A stretch of DNA of 64,000 nt from Cytophagales bacterium Alg240-R148 (GTDB lineage: Bacteria > Bacteroidota > Bacteroidia > Cytophagales > Cyclobacteriaceae), in NCBI GenBank assembly GCA_900537185.1, contig LS999826.1, forward strand, positions 1,568,379 through 1,632,378, in the 5' to 3' direction. Position 1 is the first letter of the stretch. Each line of letters opens with the position of its first letter. A program made the position numbers and the translations under genes. Positions 25,356-34,480 of the stretch are shown here, piece by piece. The notes below the pieces were generated by a model, which did no database searches, was not told the origin of the DNA, and saw only the letters and a list, made by a program, of their open reading frames with translations.

Positions 25356-26534
25356 TTAATTGTCTTTTTTGAGTTGGTAGGTAGAAGGGGTCATTTTATT
25401 TATAAAAAATACAGCATCAAAAACCTCTTGCCAATTGCCGAAATAAGACTTGTGGGCAAAGCCACTTAATGGGAAAGGAGCCTTGTACTGGTGCAGCGGA
25501 ACAAAACAAAAGTCTACCTTCTGATTGGAAAGCCAAAGTTCCAATGCATTTGGGTCGTGCCTGTCCGGTTTAATGTCTTGGTAATGGTCTGCATCGTGCA
25601 CCCAATCGGTATATTGACCGGTGTAAGCCGTAAAGGCAATGTGGTAGTGCTGCACGTTGGTGCGTGCACCGAATTTACTGCCCATAGAAATTAAATTACC
25701 AGATTTAAAACGCCATTTTTTATCGGAATCAATTGCATTGGGATTTTTGGATATGTGGAAGTTGGCCGCCCATACAATCACTTTCTTTCCGGCGAGGTTG
25801 TTGCGCACCAACCAATCTAAATTGAGTCCCATTTGCGCATCGCGCTCTTCGTATTTTTCATAACCAGTTTTGTTTTTTTTGGGCAGACCCTGGTAGCTTT
25901 TTAGGATGAATTGGAAGCTAATAAATTGTTGTTTGTCCAACCCTTCGGACTGATCGATTAGTAGGGTTGTGAGTCTAATGGTTTCTTTTAATGCTTCTTT
26001 TTTGGTTTTTGAACCAGTAAAAATGGCATGAATGGTTGGGTTGAGTATTTCTCTCTTGAAGGTTGTTTGATTGGACGCATGCGACCAAAACAGCTCAATA
26101 AAAGCGCTGCGATCAAAGGTGCCAAACAAATCCACTCCGGCAACTTCCAATTGGTTGTTTTCTATAAAGTTTTTTAATCGGAGCATTTGGTCGCTTTTTC
26201 TCCAAACACCAGGCAGGTAATTCCACTTTTCATCCGCAGTTTTTTTGCTGTTGTTTAAGTTTGAGAAATCGGCTTCAAAAACGATCGCATTAAAACCCAT
26301 TTGTTGAACCAAATACTCTACCATAAAAGTTTTACCTACCATAGAAGCCCCATCTCCGTGGTGTTGCTCTCCCAAAAATACCACCTGGGCCGATCCAATT
26401 TCTCGTTTTAAAAAATGAAAATTTTCAAAACTTCCGGAATCAAGAGAGGGGATGGGGTAATAATCCACCTTTTGTGCCATCGAATGGATGGTTGAAATTG
26501 CGGATAAGGCCAGAATTATTACGAATGGTTTCAT
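25356..26534 (-). CDS. Exported erythromycin-esterase-like hydrolase
   Basis: A 392-residue protein with a signal peptide (cleavage about residue 20). The GEQHHG motif (E56, H58/H59), the acidic VFEADF region and the distant histidine in WAANFHI match the erythromycin-esterase family, whose members break ester bonds or have related unknown roles. True macrolide resistance is not implied by the fold. It starts 28 bases after the Ntn-hydrolase gene ends and is likely co-transcribed with it. Confidence 0.75.
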   Translation of the reverse strand: MKPFVIILALSAISTIHSMAQKVDYYPIPSLDSGSFENFHFLKREIGSAQVVFLGEQHHGDGASMVGKTFMVEYLVQQMGFNAIVFEADFSNLNNSKKTADEKWNYLPGVWRKSDQMLRLKNFIENNQLEVAGVDLFGTFDRSAFIELFWSHASNQTTFKREILNPTIHAIFTGSKTKKEALKETIRLTTLLIDQSEGLDKQQFISFQFILKSYQGLPKKNKTGYEKYEERDAQMGLNLDWLVRNNLAGKKVIVWAANFHISKNPNAIDSDKKWRFKSGNLISMGSKFGARTNVQHYHIAFTAYTGQYTDWVHDADHYQDIKPDRHDPNALELWLSNQKVDFCFVPLHQYKAPFPLSGFAHKSYFGNWQEVFDAVFFINKMTPSTYQLKKDN

Positions 26535-26562
26535 CTTAGATTCTTAATGCCTAATATAAGGA

Positions 26563-27393
26563 TTATTGAAGTTCTATTTTTTTGCGCTTGGAACGCGCGA
26601 ATGCTTCTGTTAAATCGATTTGGGTCACATTCTGGTTGCTTAATTTGTAAGACAAAAAGAATTTGTTGTCGGTAATAGCAATAAAGGTGGTATACACAGT
26701 ACCTCCAATGCGGCCCTCTTCATTTGCCCTAGGCGGTTGGGCGGCTTGCCCAAAAGTATTGCCTACTTTTTTTAGGTTGATTGCTTCGCCGCTTTTTTCC
26801 ATGGTAGCAATTCTTTCTTCAATGCTTTTGTACCGATAACAGGGGAAGTTGCCAGCTTCGGGGTTGGTTAATAAATAGTTGGTCATAACCAGCCTATTGT
26901 TTTTAATCCAATGCAATTTTTTTTCTCCATCCACCCATTCTACCACAACTGCTTGGCCTGTTTTATCGCCCAACATGATGTGGCTTTTATTGAGGGCAAT
27001 TTTTTCTTTGTCTAAGAAAGCCAGGGCTTCTTCAACTGTAGCACATTTTGCCAATAACTTGTCTCCTAAATTGTTCTTGGGGTTGCCATAGCTCTTTATT
27101 TTTTTCTGTTCGGGTGTTACAGCAGCATCAAAAAAAAGCCCTTTTTCATTGATGCCTCCTTGTGCAAAATTGTCCCAACCATACCAAAGGCGGGCATGTT
27201 TGTTTTTTGATGAAGGTTCTATTTGAATATAAGCAGCAACATCGTACCAGTAATCTTCATTGTTTACTACGTAAATTTTGCCCGTTTTAGCATCCACATA
27301 ATATAAAACGGAGCAGGCTTTAGATAAGCCAGCGCTCAGAAAAATCGTTAAAAATAATAGGATAATGTGTTTTGTACCCGTCATAAGATCCAT
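26563..27393 (-). CDS. Exported Ntn hydrolase of the choloylglycine / acyl-transferase type
   Basis: A 276-residue protein with a signal peptide ending at A26 directly before C27. The sequence CSVLYYVDAKTGKIYVVNNEDYW is the classical start of cysteine N-terminal nucleophile hydrolases (linear amide C-N hydrolases); C27 would be the catalytic residue exposed by signal cleavage. NEDYW and GGINEKGLFFD fit too. Substrates in this family are amides such as bile salts, penicillin V or N-acyl lactones; here it is unknown. An ATG at residue 4 is an alternative start. It leads the two-gene exported hydrolase unit. Confidence 0.8.
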   Translation of the reverse strand: MDLMTGTKHIILLFLTIFLSAGLSKACSVLYYVDAKTGKIYVVNNEDYWYDVAAYIQIEPSSKNKHARLWYGWDNFAQGGINEKGLFFDAAVTPEQKKIKSYGNPKNNLGDKLLAKCATVEEALAFLDKEKIALNKSHIMLGDKTGQAVVVEWVDGEKKLHWIKNNRLVMTNYLLTNPEAGNFPCYRYKSIEERIATMEKSGEAINLKKVGNTFGQAAQPPRANEEGRIGGTVYTTFIAITDNKFFLSYKLSNQNVTQIDLTEAFARSKRKKIELQ

Positions 27394-27468
27394 GTAGCTG
27401 TTATTTGTATTTGATAAAACATGTTAATTGGAAAGTGAAAATTCCAAAATTGAATGGCGCCTACTTCT

Positions 27469-28146
27469 TTATTCATATTCGATTTCTAAGTCCAAACTAT
27501 TTGCCGATTCAACAATCATTTTCATATCATTTAGACCGATGGAAGCTTTGTAAATTTTCCTTTCATTGTTCAGTTGTAGTATGGATTCGTATAGTGCATT
27601 AAAATCAGCATTGGCCACTTTTTGGGCAGTGTCATACCCTGTTTCTAATAAAATATAGGCAAAAGTGTGGTTTACCCACCTTATCCTTGATAAATCTGTC
27701 AATTTTGTGAGTACGAGTAGCTCTTTGGCACTTATTCCAATTTTTTTACCAAATGCGCTCCTTTTGCTTGGGCTTAAAATTTCTTGGTAAAGCTGTAACG
27801 TGTTCTTAATGCCTGCACTTTCAAGTTTTGACATAATATCTGGGTCAATGCACACGAAGTCTTTCAATTTGTTCGGTTTTTGTTTATACCCATTCACTGC
27901 TCTTCTAAGAACTGTTAAATACGAAACAGCAAGGCCACTTTGTTTGGAAAAATCTAGAATCTTTTTGTTGTTTTTTAATGCTTGCAATAACTCGTGGAGG
28001 TTGTTAATATTATTTTTTTTTAGGATGTTCAGGTTTTTTTCCATATCGGTCTCCAAAACTTTCCAACTCGGTATTAAAATGGTGTTTTTTAATATCTCTT
28101 TGTAGGCATCTAATGAAATGGCATTCAAATCTATATAGTATCCCAT
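27469..28146 (-). CDS. DUF4332 helix-hairpin-helix protein
   Basis: A 225-residue soluble protein made of repeated helical units of the type LKKNNINNLHELL and LESAGIKNTLQLYQ, each followed by a hairpin. This is the look of DUF4332, a family with helix-hairpin-helix folds of unknown function. No signal or catalytic motif is visible. It stands alone, 75 bases from the next gene. Confidence 0.65.
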   Translation of the reverse strand: MGYYIDLNAISLDAYKEILKNTILIPSWKVLETDMEKNLNILKKNNINNLHELLQALKNNKKILDFSKQSGLAVSYLTVLRRAVNGYKQKPNKLKDFVCIDPDIMSKLESAGIKNTLQLYQEILSPSKRSAFGKKIGISAKELLVLTKLTDLSRIRWVNHTFAYILLETGYDTAQKVANADFNALYESILQLNNERKIYKASIGLNDMKMIVESANSLDLEIEYE

Positions 28147-28358
28147 GTATTGCTGTAATTTTTTTGTGCTAATAATAGTGCACCTTGTTAATCTATAGTG
28201 GTTTAGGATTATATACCCAGTTCAACAACCGGTTTGGGTTGCTGCAAACAATAAGGGTTTCCATTTGGAGCAACCGGCTGAAGTATTGAAGGTAATTATT
28301 AAACGAAATTAAATAACTTTATTGTATTATTTATCAGGTATTTATCTTAGATAACACG

Positions 28359-29753
28359 CTACTTTTTATATAAAATATAGCGGTCAAATTCTTCCTGAAC
28401 TTCATAGGTTGGGGTTTCACCGTTTTCTGGTTTCACAACCAACCAGTAGTCCGCAATAGACCCTTCAAAATGTTCTGAATCGGTATGAATGGATTTGGTA
28501 TTAGAAAAAAGCCACAACACACGCGGTTTTTTGAATCCCACAATGCTTTCGTCAGGGATATGGTTGGATATGTATTGGTAGATTTCCACCATATCTTTTG
28601 TATAGGCCTGGTTGGAGTTGCGTTTGAATATTGGCTTTAAAGAAAAATAGGAGTGGCCACTAAAAACAACCACTAAAACGACCACAACCATGTTGAGGTA
28701 GTATTTTCTCACCTTTATTGTTTGTGTCAACAACAACATACCCTGAAAAGTAAAAAACATTAAAAATGGAATAATAGGGAAAAGGAACCTAGCACCTTGT
28801 CTGCTCGGCCAAACAAGAAGGGTCAATAGGTTCATACAAAGGAATGCCGCAAATGGAAGGTGCTTTTTTTTGTTGGAGAGTAAGCCTATTGCACCAAGCA
28901 AAAAAACAACTGCTCCAACCAAAGGCCAGGGTTGTTGAAAGAATAGAATCTTTGAAAAAAGCGTTGCATAGTAAACAGCGTTGGCATAAATGCCCTCCCA
29001 TTGCAAACCAGACAGCAACATATCCATATGGTTGGCGCCACCATTTGGTAAAAAGGTTTTACTTGTAACAAACAACAATATAAAAATACCATAAGGCAAT
29101 GCTGTTAAAAGAATAGAGGTATTGTATTTTTTCCAATGAATCCATTGGTAGATGGCATAGGTTGGAACCAAGAAAATCCCTACATCCCGAATGAAATAAG
29201 AGTAAAAAAACAACACGCCTAACAACAGCTGGTTTTTAAGGTTGTTTTTAGATGCCATCCAATTAAAGGTAGCCAAACAGCAAAAGAAAAAGGGGAAGTC
29301 CGACATGATGCTGTTAGAAAATACTATAAAGTAAAAATTAAAGGCAACGAAGGCTGCCAAAAGCAAAGGCAGTACATTCGAATCAAAATAGGGCCGAAAC
29401 AAAATATAAATAAGAGGTAGGGCCATTAAAAAGAACAAACTGCAAAATACCTTCATCGCAATAAAATCGATGCCAAAAAGCATATACACCGTGCTTAATA
29501 ACAGCGGGAAGCCATTGGGGTACAAGTAGGGGCCCATTACTTCACTTGAGTTTTGCATGGATACTTTGTTCCAATCATACAAGTCATTTAGTGCTTGGCC
29601 TTTTGCAATTTGCTCTGTTTGTTGGATATACAAAGAAAAGTCTCCACCCCAATGGTGGCCATCTTGAAGGACCTTGGAAATTAAAAATGCGCTAAGCAGA
29701 ACAATGCCAACTAGCCAATGGGTAGGTTTAATGTTTAGAGAAAAGGGGGTCAA
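28359..29753 (-). CDS. GT39-type membrane glycosyltransferase
   Basis: A 464-residue protein with about ten membrane helices. The first periplasmic loop has the acidic HWGGDFSLYIQQTEQIAKGQ pattern of GT39/ArnT-like enzymes, which transfer sugars from polyprenyl phosphate donors to lipids or proteins. The C-terminal 90 residues form a soluble domain. The gene lies 45 bases downstream of the FAD lipoprotein gene on the same strand. The acceptor is unknown. Confidence 0.8.
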   Translation of the reverse strand: MTPFSLNIKPTHWLVGIVLLSAFLISKVLQDGHHWGGDFSLYIQQTEQIAKGQALNDLYDWNKVSMQNSSEVMGPYLYPNGFPLLLSTVYMLFGIDFIAMKVFCSLFFLMALPLIYILFRPYFDSNVLPLLLAAFVAFNFYFIVFSNSIMSDFPFFFCCLATFNWMASKNNLKNQLLLGVLFFYSYFIRDVGIFLVPTYAIYQWIHWKKYNTSILLTALPYGIFILLFVTSKTFLPNGGANHMDMLLSGLQWEGIYANAVYYATLFSKILFFQQPWPLVGAVVFLLGAIGLLSNKKKHLPFAAFLCMNLLTLLVWPSRQGARFLFPIIPFLMFFTFQGMLLLTQTIKVRKYYLNMVVVVLVVVFSGHSYFSLKPIFKRNSNQAYTKDMVEIYQYISNHIPDESIVGFKKPRVLWLFSNTKSIHTDSEHFEGSIADYWLVVKPENGETPTYEVQEEFDRYILYKK

Positions 29754-29798
29754 TTGTCATTTGGTTTAGTTCACTAGTGTTTGGATGTTAAAAACACT

Positions 29799-31796
29799 TT
29801 ATTTTTTTAGTTTATTGGTGTAATACATAGAAAGTTCGGGGGCGTTTTTTGGTTCGGGAACACCTGCAGACATTTTTTCTGCCAATTCTGGAAAATGGTT
29901 TTCATAAATGCCTCTGGGCGTGGTGTTGTGTTGTTCACACAGGGCAGCAGCCATACCTATAACTTCTCCCATCATACCGGTGGTGCGTTGAACCCGCACG
30001 GTGCCCAAGGCAACATGGGTGACACTTATGTTTCTACCAGCCATTAATAAGTTGTCTATATTGCGAGAGTACAAAGAACGGTAAGGGATGGGGTAGGGCT
30101 TTATTTTTACGTATGCTGCATTGGACATAAAAGCATCACAGGCACATTTTAGTTTTTTCGGATAATGTAAGTCTATGGTCCAGGTAGTAGTAACCGAAGC
30201 ATCTTCGAACTCCTTTTTTTCTTCAATGTCTTGTTGTTTCAGAATGATATCTCCCATCAACCTTCTGGACTCTCTTTTACCGGCAATATAAGCTACCCAT
30301 TGCAAAGAGTTGTTTTTGTATTTGTTGTAAATACTGTCACTGGTATTTGGGTTTTTTAAAATGGCCCAGTTTCCAAAAATAATCCGCAAGGCATAATCTC
30401 GTATGCGTTCTGTTTCCGTTGCTTGGTCTCGATCGGCTCCTGTTTCCCAATCCCAATCGCCTCTGTCGGTAGGGATACAGGTGGTTTCGTTGAATTGAAC
30501 GGCCCAAGGTAGGTCCGTTGGGAATGCCTGCGTTGTTGCGGTTGGAGCACTGTACCACTGCATGGAAGACCCCATCAACATTTGGTCTTCTTTTGCGGGA
30601 GCCAATGTTTCCCCTGTTAAAGACTGGGGTTCTCTTCCTTGTCTAAAATCTGCACCAGCTGCAAACCCTAGGTTGCCATCTCCAGTACAGTCTGCAAAGG
30701 TTCTACCTCTTATTACCATGCGTTTGGACGTTTTTAAATCCACGGCTTTAATCGAAACAATTTTGTTTTCTTCTACTTCAGCACCATACATGTGGGTGTT
30801 TAAGAAGAGTGTTATGTTTTCTTCTGCCAATACAGCATTGAGTTTTTTGTTGTCTTCGTAATTGCGTTTAGGAGCGGCGTTGTGCATTCTGCGACTCTCA
30901 TCTTTTTCAATTATCTCAAGAACTCTTTTGCTTTTTTCTAATTTCGGATGTTTTTTGGCATCTCTGTGGGTCCAGTGTCCAACAGGTGAAATCTCATCTA
31001 CCAAGTTGCCTAAATTCGGAAAGGGTTTTTGATGAATCAATCCGGCTAGGCCCACTCTAACTTCAGAGCTGTTGTTGCCTCCCAATACCGGTCGATTCTG
31101 AACCAACGCCACCGTGATTCCGGACCTAGCTGCGCTAATAGCCGTAGTTATGCCGGCTATTCCACCACCAACTACTACAAGATCAAATTCCCCCTGGTCC
31201 ATGCTTTTTTCAGTACCCAATAATTTTTGTCTGAATGGGGTCATTTTACTTAATGTGTTGGGCGGGGTGATGGGGATGGAATCCTTGCTAAACAATATGG
31301 CGTCGCAACGGCCGTTGAAGCCCGTTAGGTCGTGTAAAGTTAGGTTTGCTTTTAGGTCGCTGATCACCACCGACCCACCTTCTTGCCAATGCCATTGGTT
31401 GCCCTTTGTTCCAAATATTGTATCCAGAGGAATGCCGTTGATCCATACTTGAAATTTCCCTGGAAACCCCTTGGCTCCCATGGTACTATCTTGTTTATAT
31501 TGCTCCGTTTTCCAAGGCGCAACCCAATCTCTTGTTCTTACCCAAACCTTATAAGTACCTGGCTCTTCAAAACTTACTTCTGTTGTGGCATCTTCGACCT
31601 GCACTCCCAATCCATGGGCCATTAAATAGGCGGATCCCATTTGGTCAATACTTTGTTGATCGAGCACCCAGCCTCCCCAGTGGTCAAAACTTTCAGACTC
31701 TACCAACAAGGTAGTTTTGGTAGTGTTCTCGTTACAAGACATGCATACAAAAGAGGCTATTGAAAGCAAAAGCCAAACAACTGTATTATTTTTCAT
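29799..31796 (-). CDS. FAD-dependent oxidoreductase lipoprotein
   Basis: A 665-residue protein with a lipobox (CMSC, lipidated C21), so it is tethered to a membrane outside the cytoplasm. Residues about 30-175 form a beta domain like the golvesin/carbohydrate-binding modules (TYKVWVRTRDWV). An FAD-binding fold follows with VVVGGGIAGITTA (GxGxxG at 210-215) and a second half with DCTGDGNLGFAAGADF. This is the FAD_oxidored arrangement found in Bacteroidota sugar-related enzymes. The substrate is unknown. Divergent from the tetR gene. Confidence 0.85.
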   Translation of the reverse strand: MKNNTVVWLLLSIASFVCMSCNENTTKTTLLVESESFDHWGGWVLDQQSIDQMGSAYLMAHGLGVQVEDATTEVSFEEPGTYKVWVRTRDWVAPWKTEQYKQDSTMGAKGFPGKFQVWINGIPLDTIFGTKGNQWHWQEGGSVVISDLKANLTLHDLTGFNGRCDAILFSKDSIPITPPNTLSKMTPFRQKLLGTEKSMDQGEFDLVVVGGGIAGITTAISAARSGITVALVQNRPVLGGNNSSEVRVGLAGLIHQKPFPNLGNLVDEISPVGHWTHRDAKKHPKLEKSKRVLEIIEKDESRRMHNAAPKRNYEDNKKLNAVLAEENITLFLNTHMYGAEVEENKIVSIKAVDLKTSKRMVIRGRTFADCTGDGNLGFAAGADFRQGREPQSLTGETLAPAKEDQMLMGSSMQWYSAPTATTQAFPTDLPWAVQFNETTCIPTDRGDWDWETGADRDQATETERIRDYALRIIFGNWAILKNPNTSDSIYNKYKNNSLQWVAYIAGKRESRRLMGDIILKQQDIEEKKEFEDASVTTTWTIDLHYPKKLKCACDAFMSNAAYVKIKPYPIPYRSLYSRNIDNLLMAGRNISVTHVALGTVRVQRTTGMMGEVIGMAAALCEQHNTTPRGIYENHFPELAEKMSAGVPEPKNAPELSMYYTNKLKK

Positions 31797-32052
31797 ATTG
31801 TTAAAAGGGGGGTTAGTTAATGATGCAATAATACAACAAGCGATACTCGAAAAAAAATAGAAGAAGTAGAATATAGAGAAGTTTAAGATGGGGTATTAAG
31901 GTTGTATAAAAGCAGAAAGGGTGAGGGAATGAAAAGGACTCTTCTATTAGAAGCCTTTTCCTCTAGAAACTTGTAGAGCTGGCAAAATCATTTATACACT
32001 AAAAACGCAACCTTACCAAGTAAGTACCGTTATGATTGAGTAATCACTCAGT
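31797..32052. other. Divergent intergenic region with a bulged stem
   Basis: Between the FAD gene and tetR lies a stem AAAAGG(ACT)CTTCT-ATT-AGAAGCCTTTT at 31932-31959 with a 3-base bulge. In a divergent region a terminator is unexpected; it may be a regulatory stem or chance. Confidence 0.3.
32037..32050. promoter_or_regulatory. TetR operator copy 1
   Basis: TGAGTAATCACTCA, a 14-base inverted repeat with TGAGT arms, ends 2 bases before the tetR ATG. A second near-identical copy precedes the next gene. Confidence 0.75.
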
Positions 32053-32610
32053 ATGGACAAACGAGATAAAATTATACAAGCTGCCATTCAACTTTTTGTT
32101 GAGAAAGGTTTTCAGGCCACTTCAACTACGAGTATCACCAATTTGGCAGGAGTTGGTACAGGTACTTTGTTTGTATACTTTAAAAACAAAAACGAATTAA
32201 TCAATGCGGTTTACTTAGAATCGAAAAAAAAAATGGGGCAATCCGTGATGCAGGTTTTTGATGTTGATGCAGATTTCGAGGCCAACTTAGAAGCCGTTTG
32301 GACAGCAGTTGTTCATTGGGCATTGCAAAACGAAAAAGAATTTAATTTTATAAATCAGTTCAAAACTTCTCCGCATATAGGCAAGTTGACCAAAGAAGAG
32401 ATAGACGGAGCGTTTCACGCCGTACACCAAATGATGGAACAAGGCCAGCAATCAGGCCGTTTGGTGTCACTTGAGTTAAACTATGTTATGCAGTTGATAA
32501 TGAGTCACTTAAATGCAACTATCGAATATTTGATGGAAAACAAAATTAAGGATGTTACTGCATTTGTACGATCGGCTTTTGCAGTATTGATGAATGGTAT
32601 AAGGGCTTAA
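32053..32610 (+). CDS. TetR/AcrR-family repressor
   Basis: A 185-residue regulator. The N-terminal helix-turn-helix (about 24-46, FQATSTTSITNLAGVGTGTLFVYF) is the strongest family mark; the rest is a helical ligand and dimer domain. Operator-like TGAGTAATCACTCA sits directly before its start, and TGAGCAATTACTCA before the metallo-hydrolase gene that follows after 37 bases. Autoregulation and control of the hydrolase follow naturally. The ligand is unknown. Confidence 0.9.
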   Translation: MDKRDKIIQAAIQLFVEKGFQATSTTSITNLAGVGTGTLFVYFKNKNELINAVYLESKKKMGQSVMQVFDVDADFEANLEAVWTAVVHWALQNEKEFNFINQFKTSPHIGKLTKEEIDGAFHAVHQMMEQGQQSGRLVSLELNYVMQLIMSHLNATIEYLMENKIKDVTAFVRSAFAVLMNGIRA

Positions 32611-32628
32611 AAAAATTTAAAATAGAAC

Positions 32629-32642
32629 TGAGCAATTACTCA
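32629..32642. promoter_or_regulatory. TetR operator copy 2
   Basis: TGAGCAATTACTCA matches copy 1 at 12 of 14 positions and ends 5 bases before the metallo-hydrolase ATG. Confidence 0.7.
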
Positions 32643-32647
32643 ATAAC

Positions 32648-33778
32648 ATGAAAAAATTAATTAAAATGACCACAATAATTGTACTTGGGCTTGTTGCCCT
32701 ACTTGTAGGTTCCTTGGCTATCTTTTTCAATACAGCCCCACAAATTGGGGCTTCAATGAACGAGCAACAATTGGAACGAGCGAATAAATTGGACCACTTT
32801 AAAGAGGGGAAGTTTGTAAATAACGTAACAACCAACATGGACATGCCAATTAGCAAAATGGGTGGCGTTATGATGGAGTATTTTAAAGGCGGTGGCGGAC
32901 GAGAACCAAAAGAAACCATTGCAACCCACCCATTGGATTCGATGGCTTATGCGGTAGAGCAGCACCAAGAACTTACCATAACTTGGTTTGGGCATTCTAC
33001 TATGTTGATAGGGATTGAAGGGGTGAATATATTGGCAGACCCCGTATTTGGCAACCGGGCTTCCATGTTCAGCTTTATGGGGCCCGAAAAATTTGACTAT
33101 AGCGAACCAATGACTGTTGAAAAACTGCCTAAAATTGATGCAGTTATTATTTCTCACGACCACTACGACCATTTGGATTATGAAACCATTCAGAAATTGA
33201 AACCCTTGGTGCACCAGTACTTTGTACCCTTGGGCGTCGGGGCCCATTTGCAATCTTGGGGCATTCCTGAAAGTGAAATTACGGAGTTGGTATGGTGGGA
33301 ATCTGCTAAGTTGGAAAATATTGAATTGATCTGTACGCCAACCAGGCATTTCTCCGGGCGTGGTTTGACCAATCGGTTTAGTACCTTGTGGGGCTCTTGG
33401 GTTATCCAAGGAACCAAACAAAAGGCCTTTTTTGGGGGAGACTCAGGTTATTTTGATGGATTCAAAACAATTGGAGAAAAATATGGGCCCTTTGATATCG
33501 CGATGTTAGAATCGGGCGCTTACAACGAAAACTGGGCTGAGATACATATGATGCCAGAAGAAACCGTTCAAGCCAGTATTGATTTACAAAGTAAATTGTT
33601 ATTGCCCATACACTGGGGAAAGTTTAATTTGAGTATGCACCCGTGGAAGGAACCCATTCAACGCCTAACAAAAAAGGCAGGAGAATTGGAAGTGAAAACT
33701 GTAACACCTGAAATAGGCACTCTTATCAAGGTAGATTCCGATTTACAACAATCCGAATGGTGGACGCGGTTTAATTGA
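32648..33778 (+). CDS. NAPE-PLD-like metallo-beta-lactamase-fold hydrolase
   Basis: A 376-residue protein with an N-terminal membrane anchor (about 9-29). The metal-binding HDHYDH motif (H170, D171, H172, D174, H175) and WFGHSTMLI are those of the UlaG/NAPE-PLD group; GGDSGYFDGF and PIHWGKF hold the further ligands. Enzymes of this type open lactones or cleave phosphodiesters in membrane lipids. Operator copy 2 places it under the TetR protein. It may share a transcript with that gene. Confidence 0.85.
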   Translation: MKKLIKMTTIIVLGLVALLVGSLAIFFNTAPQIGASMNEQQLERANKLDHFKEGKFVNNVTTNMDMPISKMGGVMMEYFKGGGGREPKETIATHPLDSMAYAVEQHQELTITWFGHSTMLIGIEGVNILADPVFGNRASMFSFMGPEKFDYSEPMTVEKLPKIDAVIISHDHYDHLDYETIQKLKPLVHQYFVPLGVGAHLQSWGIPESEITELVWWESAKLENIELICTPTRHFSGRGLTNRFSTLWGSWVIQGTKQKAFFGGDSGYFDGFKTIGEKYGPFDIAMLESGAYNENWAEIHMMPEETVQASIDLQSKLLLPIHWGKFNLSMHPWKEPIQRLTKKAGELEVKTVTPEIGTLIKVDSDLQQSEWWTRFN

Positions 33779-33863
33779 GTTGTGCCAGCGCGTTAAAAGA
33801 TGTTAAATTCAAAAAAATGAATAAAAATTGGTTTAGGTTGCATCGTACCAACAACAAAAATCA

Positions 33864-34400
33864 ATGAAAAAATTAAAAATTTTGCTGTTCATTTGTTGCG
33901 CTTTTACAATTGGCGCACAAGGGCAATCGACCCCGCCGCATAAAGACGATGCCATGTCGGAAGAAGTGAAGGCCCAAATTAACAAAGATGTTTGGGCCCC
34001 TTTCCAAAAATCTTATTCGAACCTAGATTCTGAGTTGTTTATGTCGATTCAAAGCAAAGAGATAGTAAGGGTTGAAATGGACAATAACAAACTGCTCCAC
34101 TATGCACAATACCGAGCATGGAACGAGCGGTTTTTTGACATGGTCCGGAAGCGAGATGCCGAGATTAAGATAGAGTTTAGTTTCACGCACAGAATGTACA
34201 TGGGTACCACTGCATTTGAGGCAGGATACTACTGTTTTAAAAGCAAACACAAAGGCGATGCGGATTTTGCCATAAGGGGTTATGGCGCTTTTCAGGTCAC
34301 TTTAAAAAAGGAAGCAGGGAAGTGGCGCATAGTGAGCGATGCAGACCACAGTACAAGCATCGAACGAGCAACTTTTGAAGCAGCAGAAGTACTCAATTAA
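33864..34400 (+). CDS. Exported NTF2/SnoaL-like protein
   Basis: A 178-residue protein with a signal peptide (about 1-20). The remainder (YRAWNERFFDMVRKRDAEIKIEF, then FQVTLKKEAGKWRIVSDAD) has the pattern of the NTF2-like fold, often found as DUF4440-type domains. No catalytic residues can be named. It follows the metallo-hydrolase by 85 bases and ends at a strong terminator, so it may belong to the tetR-controlled unit. Confidence 0.65.
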   Translation: MKKLKILLFICCAFTIGAQGQSTPPHKDDAMSEEVKAQINKDVWAPFQKSYSNLDSELFMSIQSKEIVRVEMDNNKLLHYAQYRAWNERFFDMVRKRDAEIKIEFSFTHRMYMGTTAFEAGYYCFKSKHKGDADFAIRGYGAFQVTLKKEAGKWRIVSDADHSTSIERATFEAAEVLN

Positions 34401-34421
34401 TACCAACAAGAAACTGATATA

Positions 34422-34461
34422 CAACAAAAAAGGGAAACAATTTTGCTTCCCTTTTTTGTTG
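34422..34461. terminator. Strong bidirectional terminator
   Basis: A perfect 15-base stem with a 10-base loop; each arm ends in a run of six A or T, giving U tracts in both directions. It lies between the convergent NTF2-like and M14 peptidase genes. Confidence 0.85.
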
Positions 34462-34480
34462 GTATTTCCTAAGTGCTGTT

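Noticed and set aside
25356-26534. Macrolide-resistance gene
   Set aside because: The erythromycin-esterase fold is shared by many proteins without this activity, and an export signal plus a chromosomal context do not support resistance.
31932-31959. Stem-loop with T run as a terminator
   Set aside because: It lies between divergent genes, where no transcript needs ending, and it has a 3-base bulge.
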